DNA of 64,000 nt from GCA-2746605 sp963704835 (GTDB lineage Bacteria > Bacteroidota > Ignavibacteria > Ignavibacteriales > Melioribacteraceae), in contig CAVPHW010000009.1 of NCBI GenBank assembly GCA_963704835.1, forward strand, positions 124,001 to 188,000, written 5' to 3'. The notes under the pieces were generated by a model. That model was not told where the DNA came from. It saw nothing but the letters and a program-made list of their open reading frames with translations, and searched no databases. Shown here in pieces: positions 46,681-56,150 of the stretch. The position numbers and the translations under genes were made by a program. The first letter of the stretch is position 1, and each line of letters begins with the position of its first letter.

Positions 46681-49305
46681 CTATTTAAGATAGACCATCT
46701 TCTTTGTACGGGAATAATTTCCCGTTGCAAGAGTGTAGTAATAAATTCCACTTGCCAGTCCGGAAGCTTCAAATTCAACTTTGTAGGTTCCAGGGCTCTT
46801 TGTTTCATTTACCAATGTCGATACTTCACGACCGAGAACATCATATATTTTAAGTTGTAGAGACGCATGGCTATGCGTCTCTACATAAGGAACTGAATAT
46901 TCAATTGTAGTACTTGGGTTAAACGGATTTGGGTAATTTTGATAAAGAACAAATGAAGAAGGTCGGTTATTTTTTATGCTATTATTACTAGTTAGAGGGT
47001 TTAAGTCCATTTTGTACATGCCTCTACCGTGTGTTCCAATTGCCAAATAATTTTCTGTGGGATGAATTTTCATATCATTTACTACAACGGTTGGTAAATT
47101 GTTGCCCAAAACTTCCCAACTATTTCCCGCATCTTTGCTAAAAAAAGCTCCAATATCATTTCCTAAATAAAGTATATCAGAATTATTATTATCAATTGAG
47201 AAAGCATTTACTGGGGCTTCTGGTAAGTTACTGCTTATATCTCTCCAAGATTCCCCCATATTTTCACTAATAAATACATGTGATATTGGATCGACCCACC
47301 TTAATCCTGAAAAGGTAATAAATACTCTATTTTCATTTTTAGGATCAACCGCCAATCTTGTTACCCATCTTAAAGGAAGAGATGCGGAGATGTTCTTCCA
47401 AATTAATCCATAATCCTTTGAAACCCAAACGTTTCCATCATCGGTGCCTACATAAATTACATTTGAATTCGATGGTGCAACTGCAATAGTTGTTATAGTT
47501 CCAATTCTTGTATCTGAAGTAAAATTGGTTAGTTTGTTGCTGATTGGTTTCCACAAACTTGCTGCATCTTCCGTTCGGTATAATGTATGAGTTCCATAAT
47601 ATAAAACACTGGAGTTATTTGGGTCCATAACAACTGGAGTAGACCAATTAGTGGGCTCATTTTGATTAATTCCATTTAAAGCACCAATAAAATTTCTACC
47701 GCCATCTGTACTTTTTCCAAGTTCACCAAATTGTGATTCAGCATAAATAGTATTAGAATTCTTTGGATCTACAATTACATAAAAACCATCTCCGCCATAA
47801 ATTGAACTCCAATTATTATCATTTCCGGTTAGTGTTCTAATGGTATTATTATCTTGTGTGCCACCATAAAATCTGTTCGGGTTTATGGCATCTAATCCAA
47901 TCTCATAAAATTGTGTTATTGGTAGACTTACTGGTTCGGACCAAGTAATTCCACCATCGATGGAGATATTAATTCCACCATCATTTCCACTAATAATATA
48001 ATTAGGATTTGCAGGATGGTAAGCTAACGCATGATGATCGACATGAAGTTGATTTGGACCTCCATAACCATAATTAAAATCCCATGTGGAGCCACTAGTA
48101 GATGATTTTAATAATGCTACATCAAGTACAAAAACTGTTTCGGGATTTTCCGGTTGAACACTTACTTGACCAAAGTACCAACCAAACGATCCACTTCCAG
48201 GGAAATCAGAATTCATTTTTGTCCAATTTGCTCCACTATTTATTGATTTATATATCCCAGTTAAAAATTCTCCATCTGTAAATACAGAATAAATTATTGC
48301 AGGGTTTGATCTTGAAATACTTAACCCAATTCTACCAACGTTTTCAACTTCACTATTGGGTAATCCAGTTTGAGAATCTAATTTATCCCAAGATTTTCCA
48401 CCATTCGTAGATTTATAAATTCCGCTTGATTTACCGTAGAGATGAGTCTGACTTTTTAGTACAGGTCTTCTAACTCTTTCCCACATAGCAGCATATATTT
48501 CGTTTGGATTTTGTGAGTTAATTGCTAGATCAATAGCTCCGGTTGAATCCGAAATAAAAAGTGATTTTGACCAAGACAATCCACCATTTTCACTTAAATA
48601 AACACCTCTTTCAGGATTTGGTTGGAAATATGAACCGACTGAGGCAACAAAAACTCTTTGTGAATTACTTGGGTCAACAATTATTCTACCAATTGAGACA
48701 GTTGAATCAAGCCCCATAAAGCTCCAAGAGGCTCCTGCATCTAAAGATTTATAAACCCCAAATCCAGGGAAATTATTATGTCCACCATTTGCTTCACCGG
48801 TACCAACATAAATAATATTCGGATTATTTGGATCAATACCAATATCACCGATTGTTAAAGATGGTTGGTCATCAAATATTGGAAGCCAATTTACACCCAT
48901 GTCAATTGATTTAAAAACTCCACCCGTTGCTGCGGCTGCATAAACAATATTTGGGTTATTAGGATTAAATTCAATATCAACAACTCTACCACCTATATTT
49001 GTCGGACCCACAAATTCCCAAGTTAAATCCTCTTCATTTTGGTTTTTACTAAGCTTTTTGAGTTTCTTTAATTTATTCAGTTGGTTAAGAGCATCTTTAT
49101 AAACATTTTGGTCATACTTAAATAATGGGAATGATCGTTTTAACATTTCATAATCAGAAGGGAAAAATTTGGAATTTACTTGTTCTGAATCAAAAGCAGG
49201 CTGTGTTTTTTCATTTGACAGAAATACGAACTTAAACGCGAAAAATGATATTATTATGAAACTGGAAAAATGTATGAATATATTTTTTGATCGAAAATTT
49301 TTCAT
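46681..49305 (-). CDS. secreted sortilin/BNR beta-propeller protein with T9SS sorting domain
   Basis: 874 residues. A signal or anchor helix (IFIHFSSFIIISFFAFKFVFLS) precedes a charged linker with a Lys/Leu heptad-like run (KLKKLKKLSKNQ). Then many BNR/sortilin repeats of the form DP-N-NPN-(I)IY-GT ... S-D-G-x-x-W (DIGIDPNNPNIIYVGTGEANGG, ISIDGGITWSEPVSLP, VSKDYGLIWKNISA), enough for two propellers as in VPS10-like or xyloglucanase-like proteins. There is no visible glycosidase acid. The C-terminus carries NYPNPFNPSTTIEYSVP ... GIYYYTLATGN. The start at 49305 leaves a 141-base gap to the divergent gene. Confidence 0.82.
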   Translation of the reverse strand: MKNFRSKNIFIHFSSFIIISFFAFKFVFLSNEKTQPAFDSEQVNSKFFPSDYEMLKRSFPLFKYDQNVYKDALNQLNKLKKLKKLSKNQNEEDLTWEFVGPTNIGGRVVDIEFNPNNPNIVYAAAATGGVFKSIDMGVNWLPIFDDQPSLTIGDIGIDPNNPNIIYVGTGEANGGHNNFPGFGVYKSLDAGASWSFMGLDSTVSIGRIIVDPSNSQRVFVASVGSYFQPNPERGVYLSENGGLSWSKSLFISDSTGAIDLAINSQNPNEIYAAMWERVRRPVLKSQTHLYGKSSGIYKSTNGGKSWDKLDSQTGLPNSEVENVGRIGLSISRSNPAIIYSVFTDGEFLTGIYKSINSGANWTKMNSDFPGSGSFGWYFGQVSVQPENPETVFVLDVALLKSSTSGSTWDFNYGYGGPNQLHVDHHALAYHPANPNYIISGNDGGINISIDGGITWSEPVSLPITQFYEIGLDAINPNRFYGGTQDNNTIRTLTGNDNNWSSIYGGDGFYVIVDPKNSNTIYAESQFGELGKSTDGGRNFIGALNGINQNEPTNWSTPVVMDPNNSSVLYYGTHTLYRTEDAASLWKPISNKLTNFTSDTRIGTITTIAVAPSNSNVIYVGTDDGNVWVSKDYGLIWKNISASLPLRWVTRLAVDPKNENRVFITFSGLRWVDPISHVFISENMGESWRDISSNLPEAPVNAFSIDNNNSDILYLGNDIGAFFSKDAGNSWEVLGNNLPTVVVNDMKIHPTENYLAIGTHGRGMYKMDLNPLTSNNSIKNNRPSSFVLYQNYPNPFNPSTTIEYSVPYVETHSHASLQLKIYDVLGREVSTLVNETKSPGTYKVEFEASGLASGIYYYTLATGNYSRTKKMVYLK
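46857..46884 (-). repeat. intact GTAGAGACG-type 28-base palindrome inside a T9SS sorting domain
   Basis: Perfect 12-base arms GTAGAGACGCAT/ATGCGTCTCTAC around a four-base centre. It encodes VETHSHASLQ, between TTTIEYSVPY and LKIYDVLG. A mutated relative is at 40695-40725. The GTAGAGACG...CGTCTCTAC ends are those of a palindrome type I know from intergenic DNA of other bacteria. Confidence 0.88.
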
Positions 49306-49446
49306 AAGTTCTTAACTTAGTTAAATATGATTATTTTTAAAAAGGGATATTTTTACAATTTTTTATTCAGTTAATAAAATAAATAAAATATTTGAATCCT
49401 AATTCATGGTTAAGCATCAAATTATAATAAATAATAGTGAAAAGAA

Positions 49447-49659
49447 ATGCATATAATCTTTAAAAGAGTTTTACCAGTTTTGGCGGGAGCACTAATAGGA
49501 TATGCCTATTATTACTATATAGGCTGTAACTCAGGTACATGTCCAATTACAAGCAATCCATATATTTCTACAGCTTACGGGGCTTTTGTGGGGGTAATTT
49601 TTGCGATCCCTTCTAAAAAGAAAAAAAAGAAGATTGACATTGATAACAAAACAGACTGA
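49447..49659 (+). CDS. DUF6132-like small membrane protein
   Basis: 70 residues with two membrane helices (about 7-25 and 42-55) separated by the loop GCNSGTCPITSNPYIS with two cysteines, as in DUF6132 proteins. The C-terminus is a Lys run. It starts a plus-strand group of four genes with redox-related domains. The C-terminal end overlaps the next coding region. Confidence 0.7.
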   Translation: MHIIFKRVLPVLAGALIGYAYYYYIGCNSGTCPITSNPYISTAYGAFVGVIFAIPSKKKKKKIDIDNKTD

Positions 49660-49846
49660 AATTGAAGATTTAGTGAAACTTATTCCGGATTCTGTTGTTT
49701 ATTTGATGGAGAAAGGGATAAGATGTCTCAGGTGCGGCGAACCAATTTGGGGATCTTTAGAGAATGCCGCAAAAGAGAAAGGATTTAGTGATCACGAAAT
49801 TGTTAAATTTGTTACCGAGCTAAATAATCTTTCATCCAATAAATAG
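49640..49846 (+). CDS. DUF1858-like small protein
   Basis: 68 residues. The likely start is the TTG at 49640 (MITKQTEIEDLVKLIPDSV), inside the end of the upstream gene, with AGAAG 8 bases before; the TTG at 49634 is an alternative. YLMEKGIRCLRCGEPIWGSL has the C-x2-C pair and the fold pattern of DUF1858, which is found next to hybrid-cluster or disulfide proteins. Translational coupling with the upstream gene is likely. Confidence 0.7.
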   Translation: MITKQTEIEDLVKLIPDSVVYLMEKGIRCLRCGEPIWGSLENAAKEKGFSDHEIVKFVTELNNLSSNK

Positions 49847-49871
49847 ATATTTAAGAGAATAGGAGCAATAG

Positions 49872-50504
49872 ATGAGCAACAAAGATAATATTCAATCAAA
49901 CGAGAACAAGAAATTTAATCTGCAAAATCCAAAACATAGAAGTTATTTATATACAGGATTGTTTTTGCTTGCAGTAGTTTTCTTTTTTGTAATAAACAAC
50001 ACAAACGGGGAACCAGAGCAAGGACCATATCCTCCAAATTATAATGTGGAAAAATCTGACTTTGTAAATCTTTCTGATTATAAAGGGAAAGTAGTTATTT
50101 TAGATTTTTGGGCAACTTGGTGTCCACCTTGTCGCAAAGGAATTCCTGATCTTATTGAAATTAAAAAAGAATTAAAAGACAAAGGTGTTGAAGTAATTGG
50201 TATTTCAATGGATTCATTTACAAGAGGCGGAGCAACAAAAAATGATGTTATTCCTTTTATTAAAGACTACGGAATAAATTATCCAATATTAATTGGCGAC
50301 CCAAATGTTACTCAACAATATGGCGGAATTAATTCAATCCCAACATCATTTGTAATTGATAAAGAAGGGTATATTGTTTCTTATTACCAAGGACTAATTG
50401 AAAAGGAGCAGTACTTGAGTGATATTAATAAAGTATTAGCTGCTGATTATAAATCTGATAAAAAATATATTGCACCAGAATTTTCATTACCTAAAGCAAA
50501 ATAA
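49872..50504 (+). CDS. membrane-anchored TlpA/ResA-like thioredoxin
   Basis: 210 residues with one N-terminal membrane anchor (about 28-43, TGLFLLAVVFFFVIN). The thioredoxin domain has the C-P-P-C motif in WATWCPPCRKG, the IGISMD insert and the cis-Pro in INSIPTSFVI. ResA-type proteins keep c-type haem or exported thiols reduced. The next gene carries a C-x2-C-H haem site, three bases downstream, which supports a cytochrome maturation role. Ribosome-binding site AGGAG (49860-49864) seven bases before the ATG. Confidence 0.93.
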   Translation: MSNKDNIQSNENKKFNLQNPKHRSYLYTGLFLLAVVFFFVINNTNGEPEQGPYPPNYNVEKSDFVNLSDYKGKVVILDFWATWCPPCRKGIPDLIEIKKELKDKGVEVIGISMDSFTRGGATKNDVIPFIKDYGINYPILIGDPNVTQQYGGINSIPTSFVIDKEGYIVSYYQGLIEKEQYLSDINKVLAADYKSDKKYIAPEFSLPKAK

Positions 50505-50507
50505 ATT

Positions 50508-51092
50508 ATGAATTACTTAAAATTAATTACGTTATTGGTAGTAGTCTCTTTGTTTTTCTTGTCATGCAAAGATGAAAACAAATTAGAGATGGAAAAATAT
50601 TCGACCGAATTTAGAGGTTATTCATTGGAGTATATGACTAGCCTTAAGTCTGTTCTGATGAAGAATATGAAAGAGGGCGGACCAATGCAAGCGGTTTCGG
50701 TTTGTTCGGATACAGCATCAGAATTAACAGCTGTTTATTCTGGTACTAAAGGAATTACTATCAAAAGAGTAAGTTATAAAAACAGAAACGAAAATAATGC
50801 ACCGGATGAATTTGAAAAAGAAGCATTGGATAGTTTTGCTGAATTAAATTCCAAGAATGAATTAACCGCCAATGCAGAAATAATAAAGCAAGTTAGTATG
50901 AATGGAAATGAATTTGTAAGATTTGCCAAACCGATACTTGTTGAAGCACCTTGCTTAGTTTGCCATGGCAGTTCAAATGAAATAAATATGGAAGTCACAG
51001 AATTTCTAAGTGTTAAATATCCTAATGATAAGGCTACTGGTTATAAAATTGGAGATTTACGCGGAGCAATTTCAATTAGTAGGAAATTATAA
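50508..51092 (+). CDS. DUF3365-family c-type haem lipoprotein
   Basis: 194 residues. The N-terminus has a lipoprotein-type signal (LLVVVSLFFLSCKDE, lipobox Cys). The body matches the DUF3365/Tll0287-like haem-binding family: VSVCSDTASELTAVYSG, VKRVSYKNRNENNAPDEFEKEAL, and a single haem-attachment site APCLVCHGS. The family includes sensor input domains, but here it stands alone as a periplasmic haem protein. It ends the four-gene redox operon 49447-51092. Confidence 0.88.
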   Translation: MNYLKLITLLVVVSLFFLSCKDENKLEMEKYSTEFRGYSLEYMTSLKSVLMKNMKEGGPMQAVSVCSDTASELTAVYSGTKGITIKRVSYKNRNENNAPDEFEKEALDSFAELNSKNELTANAEIIKQVSMNGNEFVRFAKPILVEAPCLVCHGSSNEINMEVTEFLSVKYPNDKATGYKIGDLRGAISISRKL

Positions 51093-51124
51093 TTGTCTTA
51101 TTATATAAATTAGTTTAAACAAAT

Positions 51125-51262
51125 GAGGCTGTCTAATAAAGTCCAAAATTGTCTTGCTGAACCAGCCTACAGGCAGGCATGTTTATTTTAGAAACTTTTT
51201 TAGCGAATTTCGATGTTTTAAATTCCGAATCAAGTATGGAATGCCAATTTTGAGACGCCCTC
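51125..51262. mobile_element. MITE-like element with inverted GAGGCTGTCT/AGACGCCCTC ends
   Basis: About 138 non-coding bases with imperfect terminal inverted repeats: GAGGCTGTCT on the left, TGAGACGCCCTC on the right. It contains an internal CCTACAGGCAGG motif and is followed by a run of seven T, so it may also serve as terminator for the convergent genes on either side. I recall GAGGCTGTCTCA...TGAGACAGCCTC ends from Bacteroidota insertion elements; here the ends are decayed. No transposase. Confidence 0.5.
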
Positions 51263-51267
51263 TTTTT

Positions 51268-52399
51268 TTATTTGAGGATTTTTATTTCTGGATTTATTAC
51301 ACCCATTTTAACATAGTTTATTAGTTTCATTTTCATCATACTAGTTATTTCTGCACCTTTTGTAATAAGCACTTGTCCGTTTTTGTCTCTAATATCAGAA
51401 GCAGAAACTACACCAGCTTCCAAATTCTCTACCATAACAGTAAAAAGTTTTAAATGTTGATAAATTCCGGCAATTGAAGCATCTAAAGCCACTACCACAT
51501 TTTGGTCAAAATCAATTTCATTCTTCTTTAACTTATTGCATGCTTCTTGAAAAGAAAGTCCACTTGTAACAAAATTATCAAATGCACTTAAGACATTTAA
51601 GATACGAGAAGCAATAGGTAAATCTTCTCCGCTTTTTTCATGTTCGTTCTTATTTTCAAACGGATGAAATTGGTAATAAATAGCTTGAGCAATATTTTCT
51701 AAACGGGGAATGTTGACTAGCAATGATTTTGCAAGAACTGGATGCTGATTATAAACTTCTTCTTGCTCAACCGGTAATTGCTCACCATTAATTTTTTTCG
51801 CTAAAACATCAGGCGGCATTGTTACTAAGTCCAATTTGAGAAAGAAGTGTAGCAATTTCTAACTCCCAGACATTTTTAATATTTAATAAATTAGAAATTT
51901 GCGGAACAAATTTTTGAAATCTAGAAGCACGACTAAATGCAATTGGGTTAACTACCGAAAGTATCTCAATCAACATTTTGATTGTACCCTTAAGTGTTTT
52001 ATCCAAAAGAGTTTTTTCAGTGGAAATTAGATCATACTGGCGGACACCATCATTTATTGAAGCGATTAGTTTTTCTAACGGACATGGTTTGGTTAGCAAT
52101 CTAAAAATATTGCCATCGTTTACTGCATCAATTGTTGAAGAAAGATCTGCATATCCGGTTAACATCATTCTTACAGTATCCGGTGCAATAGTCTTTACAC
52201 CTTTAAGAAATTGATTTCCATTCATTTCGGGCATTTTAAAATCTGAAATAACAACAGCAAATGGACCTTCGTTCTTCACTTTTTTTAATCCTAACTGCCC
52301 GGAGTCTGCTGTTTCTACATCAAAATTGTTTCTAAGATTTCTCTTATAACCGGAAAGGACATGTTCTTCATCATCAACTAGTAAAATTTTGGGTAACAT
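51268..52399 (-). CDS. response regulator with degenerate HD(-GYP) output domain (one frame break)
   Basis: Repaired length 376 residues. Receiver (1-120): ILLVDDEEHVL, VVISDFKMPEMNGNQ, MLTGYADLSSTIDAVNDGNIFRLLTKPC. The first frame stops after IGLSNNAA at about 51809; the chain continues as VTMPPDVLAKKINGEQLP in the next frame. The surplus base is the A after CTT near 51830. The output has the HD-GYP outline, but the metal dyad position reads LLSQIG instead of LLHDIG, and the HHExxDGxGYP segment is replaced by YYQFHPFENKN. It therefore probably lacks phosphodiesterase activity. It lies one base after the HDOD regulator stop, in an operon with a kinase. Confidence 0.85.
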
Positions 52400-52400
52400 T

Positions 52401-53546
52401 TTAATTTACCTCCACGAAGGGTTTCCCAAATTTGCTTATTATTTCTTCAAAGTTCTCTGAGGTGATTTCTTCCGGCATAATATTACTTTCATTGGCAATA
52501 TTATTTGCGGCAAAAACAATTGAGCTGACAGAATTATTTGTAAAATCATGAATGGAATAATCATGGTGATATGCAACTGCTTCAACAATTGTATCTGGTA
52601 GACCCCAAATTCCTAATAAATATGCACCCAGATCTGAATGTGTTGCATGCAATATATTTGTTTCATAATCTTCAAGAGTGTTTTCCTCATCAAATTTAAT
52701 AACATTTTTCTGCTCTATAATAATTAACTTACCAATATCATGAAGAAGTCCACCTAAAAATGCATCTTCAATTTCATGTGTCATAAAATTATTTAGTCTT
52801 CCAAGCTTCTGAGCTAAAAATGCCACTTTGTTACTATGGTTCCATATTTCTTGATATAAATCTTTGTTCGGATGATTTTGATCCATTGATTTGAATAGCT
52901 TGATTGATAAAACTAAATTTTGAATTACCTTAACTCCCAGCATATTTAGACCTTGCTTAATATTTGTAATTCTGTTTGGGAGCCCGAAGAAAGCTGAATT
53001 TGTAAGTTGTAGTATTTTAGCAGTTATGACTGGGTCGTTAACTATAATATTTGTAATTCGGTCAATGGAAGTATCGGCTCTATTAATTTCTTCTTCAAGC
53101 TTTAAATAAATTTCCGGTAAGCTGGGTAGATCATCAATTTCATTTATAAGCTTTTGCAAATCTGAATTATTTAGCTTTTCTCTTAATTTAAAAGTCTTGT
53201 AAATTATATTTTTCACAATTTCTAAATTTACCGGCTTAACCAAGGATTGATGAACTATTCTTGCGTTTCTAAGGGCAAGGCTGTCATGTGCATATCCAGA
53301 AAGTGTGATTCTAATTATTTGAGGATAATCTTGCTTGACTGTTTTTAATAGTTGAGTTCCATCAATACCCGGCATTCTGATGTCGGAAATTATAACATCA
53401 ACTTGTTTTTCATTTAATATCTCTAAAGCCTCAGCTCCACTATTAGCATAAAATGTATCCCATTCATTTGCCATTGGGTGCATCATTCGTTTTACACCAC
53501 TTATTACATTGCTATCATCATCAACAAAGAGTACGCTGAGTTTCAT
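52401..53546 (-). CDS. response regulator with HDOD output domain
   Basis: 381 residues. Receiver (1-120): VLFVDDDSNVISGV, VIISDIRMPGIDGTQLL, TLSGYAHDSLALRNARIVHQSLVKPV. Output: HDOD domain (about 140-350): LPSLPEIYLKLEEEINRADTSIDRI, VNDPVITAKILQLTNSAFFG and a retained HD pair in FLGGLLHDIGKLIII. HDOD proteins act in signalling, often through protein contact. One base upstream of the degenerate-HD regulator, and 55 bases after the kinase stop. All three genes on the same strand form a module. Confidence 0.92.
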   Translation of the reverse strand: MKLSVLFVDDDSNVISGVKRMMHPMANEWDTFYANSGAEALEILNEKQVDVIISDIRMPGIDGTQLLKTVKQDYPQIIRITLSGYAHDSLALRNARIVHQSLVKPVNLEIVKNIIYKTFKLREKLNNSDLQKLINEIDDLPSLPEIYLKLEEEINRADTSIDRITNIIVNDPVITAKILQLTNSAFFGLPNRITNIKQGLNMLGVKVIQNLVLSIKLFKSMDQNHPNKDLYQEIWNHSNKVAFLAQKLGRLNNFMTHEIEDAFLGGLLHDIGKLIIIEQKNVIKFDEENTLEDYETNILHATHSDLGAYLLGIWGLPDTIVEAVAYHHDYSIHDFTNNSVSSIVFAANNIANESNIMPEEITSENFEEIISKFGKPFVEVN

Positions 53547-53601
53547 TTGTTCCTCAATTTTTTATCTATAAAAAGTTAATTAATTTGACTTAAATTATTA
53601 T

Positions 53602-55652
53602 TTACTTATTTGGAAGATGAATTGTAAATGTTGTTCCTTCATTTTCTTCCGATTCAACACTAATACTTCCATTGTGCTTATCCACAATTATATCATATGC
53701 AATAGCTAATCCCTGTCCAGTTCCTTTACCAACTTCTTTAGTGGTAAAGAAAGGATCAAAAACTCTTTTCTTCACTTTTGCAGGCATTCCCGAGCCATTA
53801 TCGCTTATAATTATTTCAACATAATCATTCTTGTTTTGGGTTTTAACAAGAATTTTACCTTCAACAGTTCCTGAATCTTTGAATTTATTTTCAAGTGCAT
53901 GAGATGAGTTAACAATCATATTCACAACTACTTGACCCAAATCTGAAGCTAAACAAGTAATTGGCTGGATTGATTCATCATAATCAGTCTCAATGGTAGC
54001 TATATACTTCCATGCGTTTTTAGATATAGTTATAGAATTATTAATAAGTTTATGCAAATCTGCAGCAACCCTTTCTCTTGGTCCTGAATGGGAAAAATCT
54101 CTCATTGCACTTACAATTGTTGCTATTCTTTGAACACCTTCTAATGATTGTTCAATAGCAATAGGAAGTTCTCCTTGTAAATACTCTACATCTACATTTT
54201 TTAATCAATTGCTTTAGTTCATCTAATATCATACTTCTCTTCTTTAAATTTTGTTAAGAATTTATAAATTGGTTCTAGTTCTTGTTGAGCACCTTTTAAG
54301 AAAGACAAATTATCATTTATAAATTGCGATGGAGTATTAATTTCATGTGCAATTCCTGCGGCTAGTGTTCCAATTGCTTCCATTTTTTGTAAATGTCGGA
54401 TTTGTGTTTCCGTTTTTTTTATTTCAGTTAAATCTCTTACAACTCCTTGTGTCGCTTGCTTGCCATTATAGTTTATAAAACTGACTGAAACCTCAACTTC
54501 TCTCTCATCTCCAGTTTTATTGATAATAGTTATCAAATATTTTGCTGGGACTTCTTTTCCTTTTGCAATGTCAGATTCTCTTTCAAGCATATAATTTTTG
54601 CTTGCAGGATCGAGGAAATCAAAAATATTAAAACTTGGTGATTGAAGCTCTTCATCTGTAATTCCAAGTAAATCTAAAAATTTAGAATTTACTAACTCAA
54701 ATTTTCTTCCAATTAAGAGATATACCGCCTCATTTAATTTATCAATTAACATTCGATATTTAAATTCAGATTCATGCAGAATTTGGAGTACTTGATTTTG
54801 TTCAGTAATATCTTTTACAATTATTTCGTAATAGATCACATTATCATTGTTATCTTTAATTGCCCAAGCATTTTTGCTTACATCAATATTTGAGCCATCC
54901 CTTTTAACTAAAATTTCCTCATAGTTTGAAAATTTTTCTTGTCTTTTAAGTGTGTTTAATAGTTTTTCTAGTGCAAGAGGGGATTGAAATAGTTCTAAAG
55001 ATTTTTGACTGATTATTTCAGCTTGTGACTCATAACCTAACATTTCAACAAATGCCGGGTTAGCCATTATAATTTCACCATCTGTATCTATTCTCAAAAT
55101 GCCAACAGTAGCATTTTGAATTAACTGTCTAAATTTATTCTGGCTATCTGTTAACTCTTTTTCAACTTTTTTCCGTTTAGAAATATTGCTCTTAATGGCA
55201 ATATAATTAGCTATCTTTCCTTGTGAATCAATGACAGGAGTTATTGTCATTTCTTCATAGTAATGACTACCATCTTTCTTTTTATTTACAATTTCACCTG
55301 TCCATACTTTACCAGTGCTAATTGTTTCCCAAAGATCTTTATAATAATTATCATCATGTAAACCGGATTTTAAAATTCTTGAATTTTGCGATAAGACTTC
55401 GCTTTTGGAATAACCAGTAAGTTTTACAAAAGCTGGATTGACCCAGTTAATGTTCCCTTTTGCATCTGTAATAACTATACCATTTGCAGCTGATTCTAAA
55501 GCAGTACCTTGTAAGATTAGTAACTCTTTTTGGGCTTTTAGTTCATCTTCTTTGGGTAAAGAACCTACCATTTCTCTTAGTTCAAGGTTCTCTTTTTTTA
55601 ATTCTTTAAAAGCAAATTCCAGTAAAGAGGAATTTGTTGCGCTATTATCCAT
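53602..55652 (-). CDS. multi-PAS sensor histidine kinase (two frame breaks)
   Basis: Repaired length about 682 residues. PAS1 (about 48-165), PAS2 (about 170-290) and PAS3 (about 297-412) precede the HisKA motif GTLAAGIAHEINTPSQFINDNL with the phospho-His. The first frame stops after KFKEEKYDIR (54219); a bridge LDELKQLIK sits in the second frame; the rest, EYLQGELPIAIEQSLEGVQRIATIV, then the ATPase domain (QVVVNMIVNSSHALE, IISDNGSGMP, FDPFFTTKEVGKGTGQGLAIAYDI), is in a third. The surplus bases lie near 54220 and in the run of six A at about 54199 (minus strand). No membrane helix, so the kinase is cytoplasmic. It starts a three-gene module. Confidence 0.88.
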
Positions 55653-55892
55653 TTAATTATCTCCGCAATTAATACAGTATCGAATAGAATCTTGAAAATT
55701 TCAGATTTAAAATGCTTTTTTTTATATGAATTGAATAAAAGTTGAAGCAATTAAAAAATGAGTGGTAAAAAGTGAGGATTTATCGAATAATAAAAATTTC
55801 TGAACTATTCTTCAGTATTCATTCTAAACGAAGTGATGAATATCATTTTAGTTCAATATGACTAATTTGTACTTTTTAGAGGTCTCTAATAC

Positions 55893-56138
55893 TTAAACTA
55901 GTGAAAACATAGCAACTACCAGAATAACAGTATAAAACAAACTATAGAAAGTAGTTTTTTTGTTTTGGTAATAAAGGTAGTCTGAGAGCGGAAATAATTT
56001 TTCAAAAAATTGATTTGATTCATTATTGCTGAAAGAAGATAAGAGTCGATAACCTTTTAATCGGAATACTATTTTCTTGGTTTTTTCAATTGTGTAATTT
56101 GTTAAAATACTTAATTTATTTAAAAGTTTTTTTTGCAT
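55893..56138 (-). CDS. small single-helix membrane protein
   Basis: 81 residues; charged and helical, with one predicted membrane segment near the C-terminus (FYSLFYTVILVVAMFSLV). I do not recognise it. It starts 12 bases after the stop of the upstream kinase gene on the same strand, which supports a real, co-transcribed gene. Its ATG codon is preceded by TCAGAT, no clear ribosome-binding site. It could help place or regulate the kinase, but nothing in sequence shows this. Confidence 0.5.
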   Translation of the reverse strand: MQKKLLNKLSILTNYTIEKTKKIVFRLKGYRLLSSFSNNESNQFFEKLFPLSDYLYYQNKKTTFYSLFYTVILVVAMFSLV

Positions 56139-56150
56139 ATCTGACCAAAA

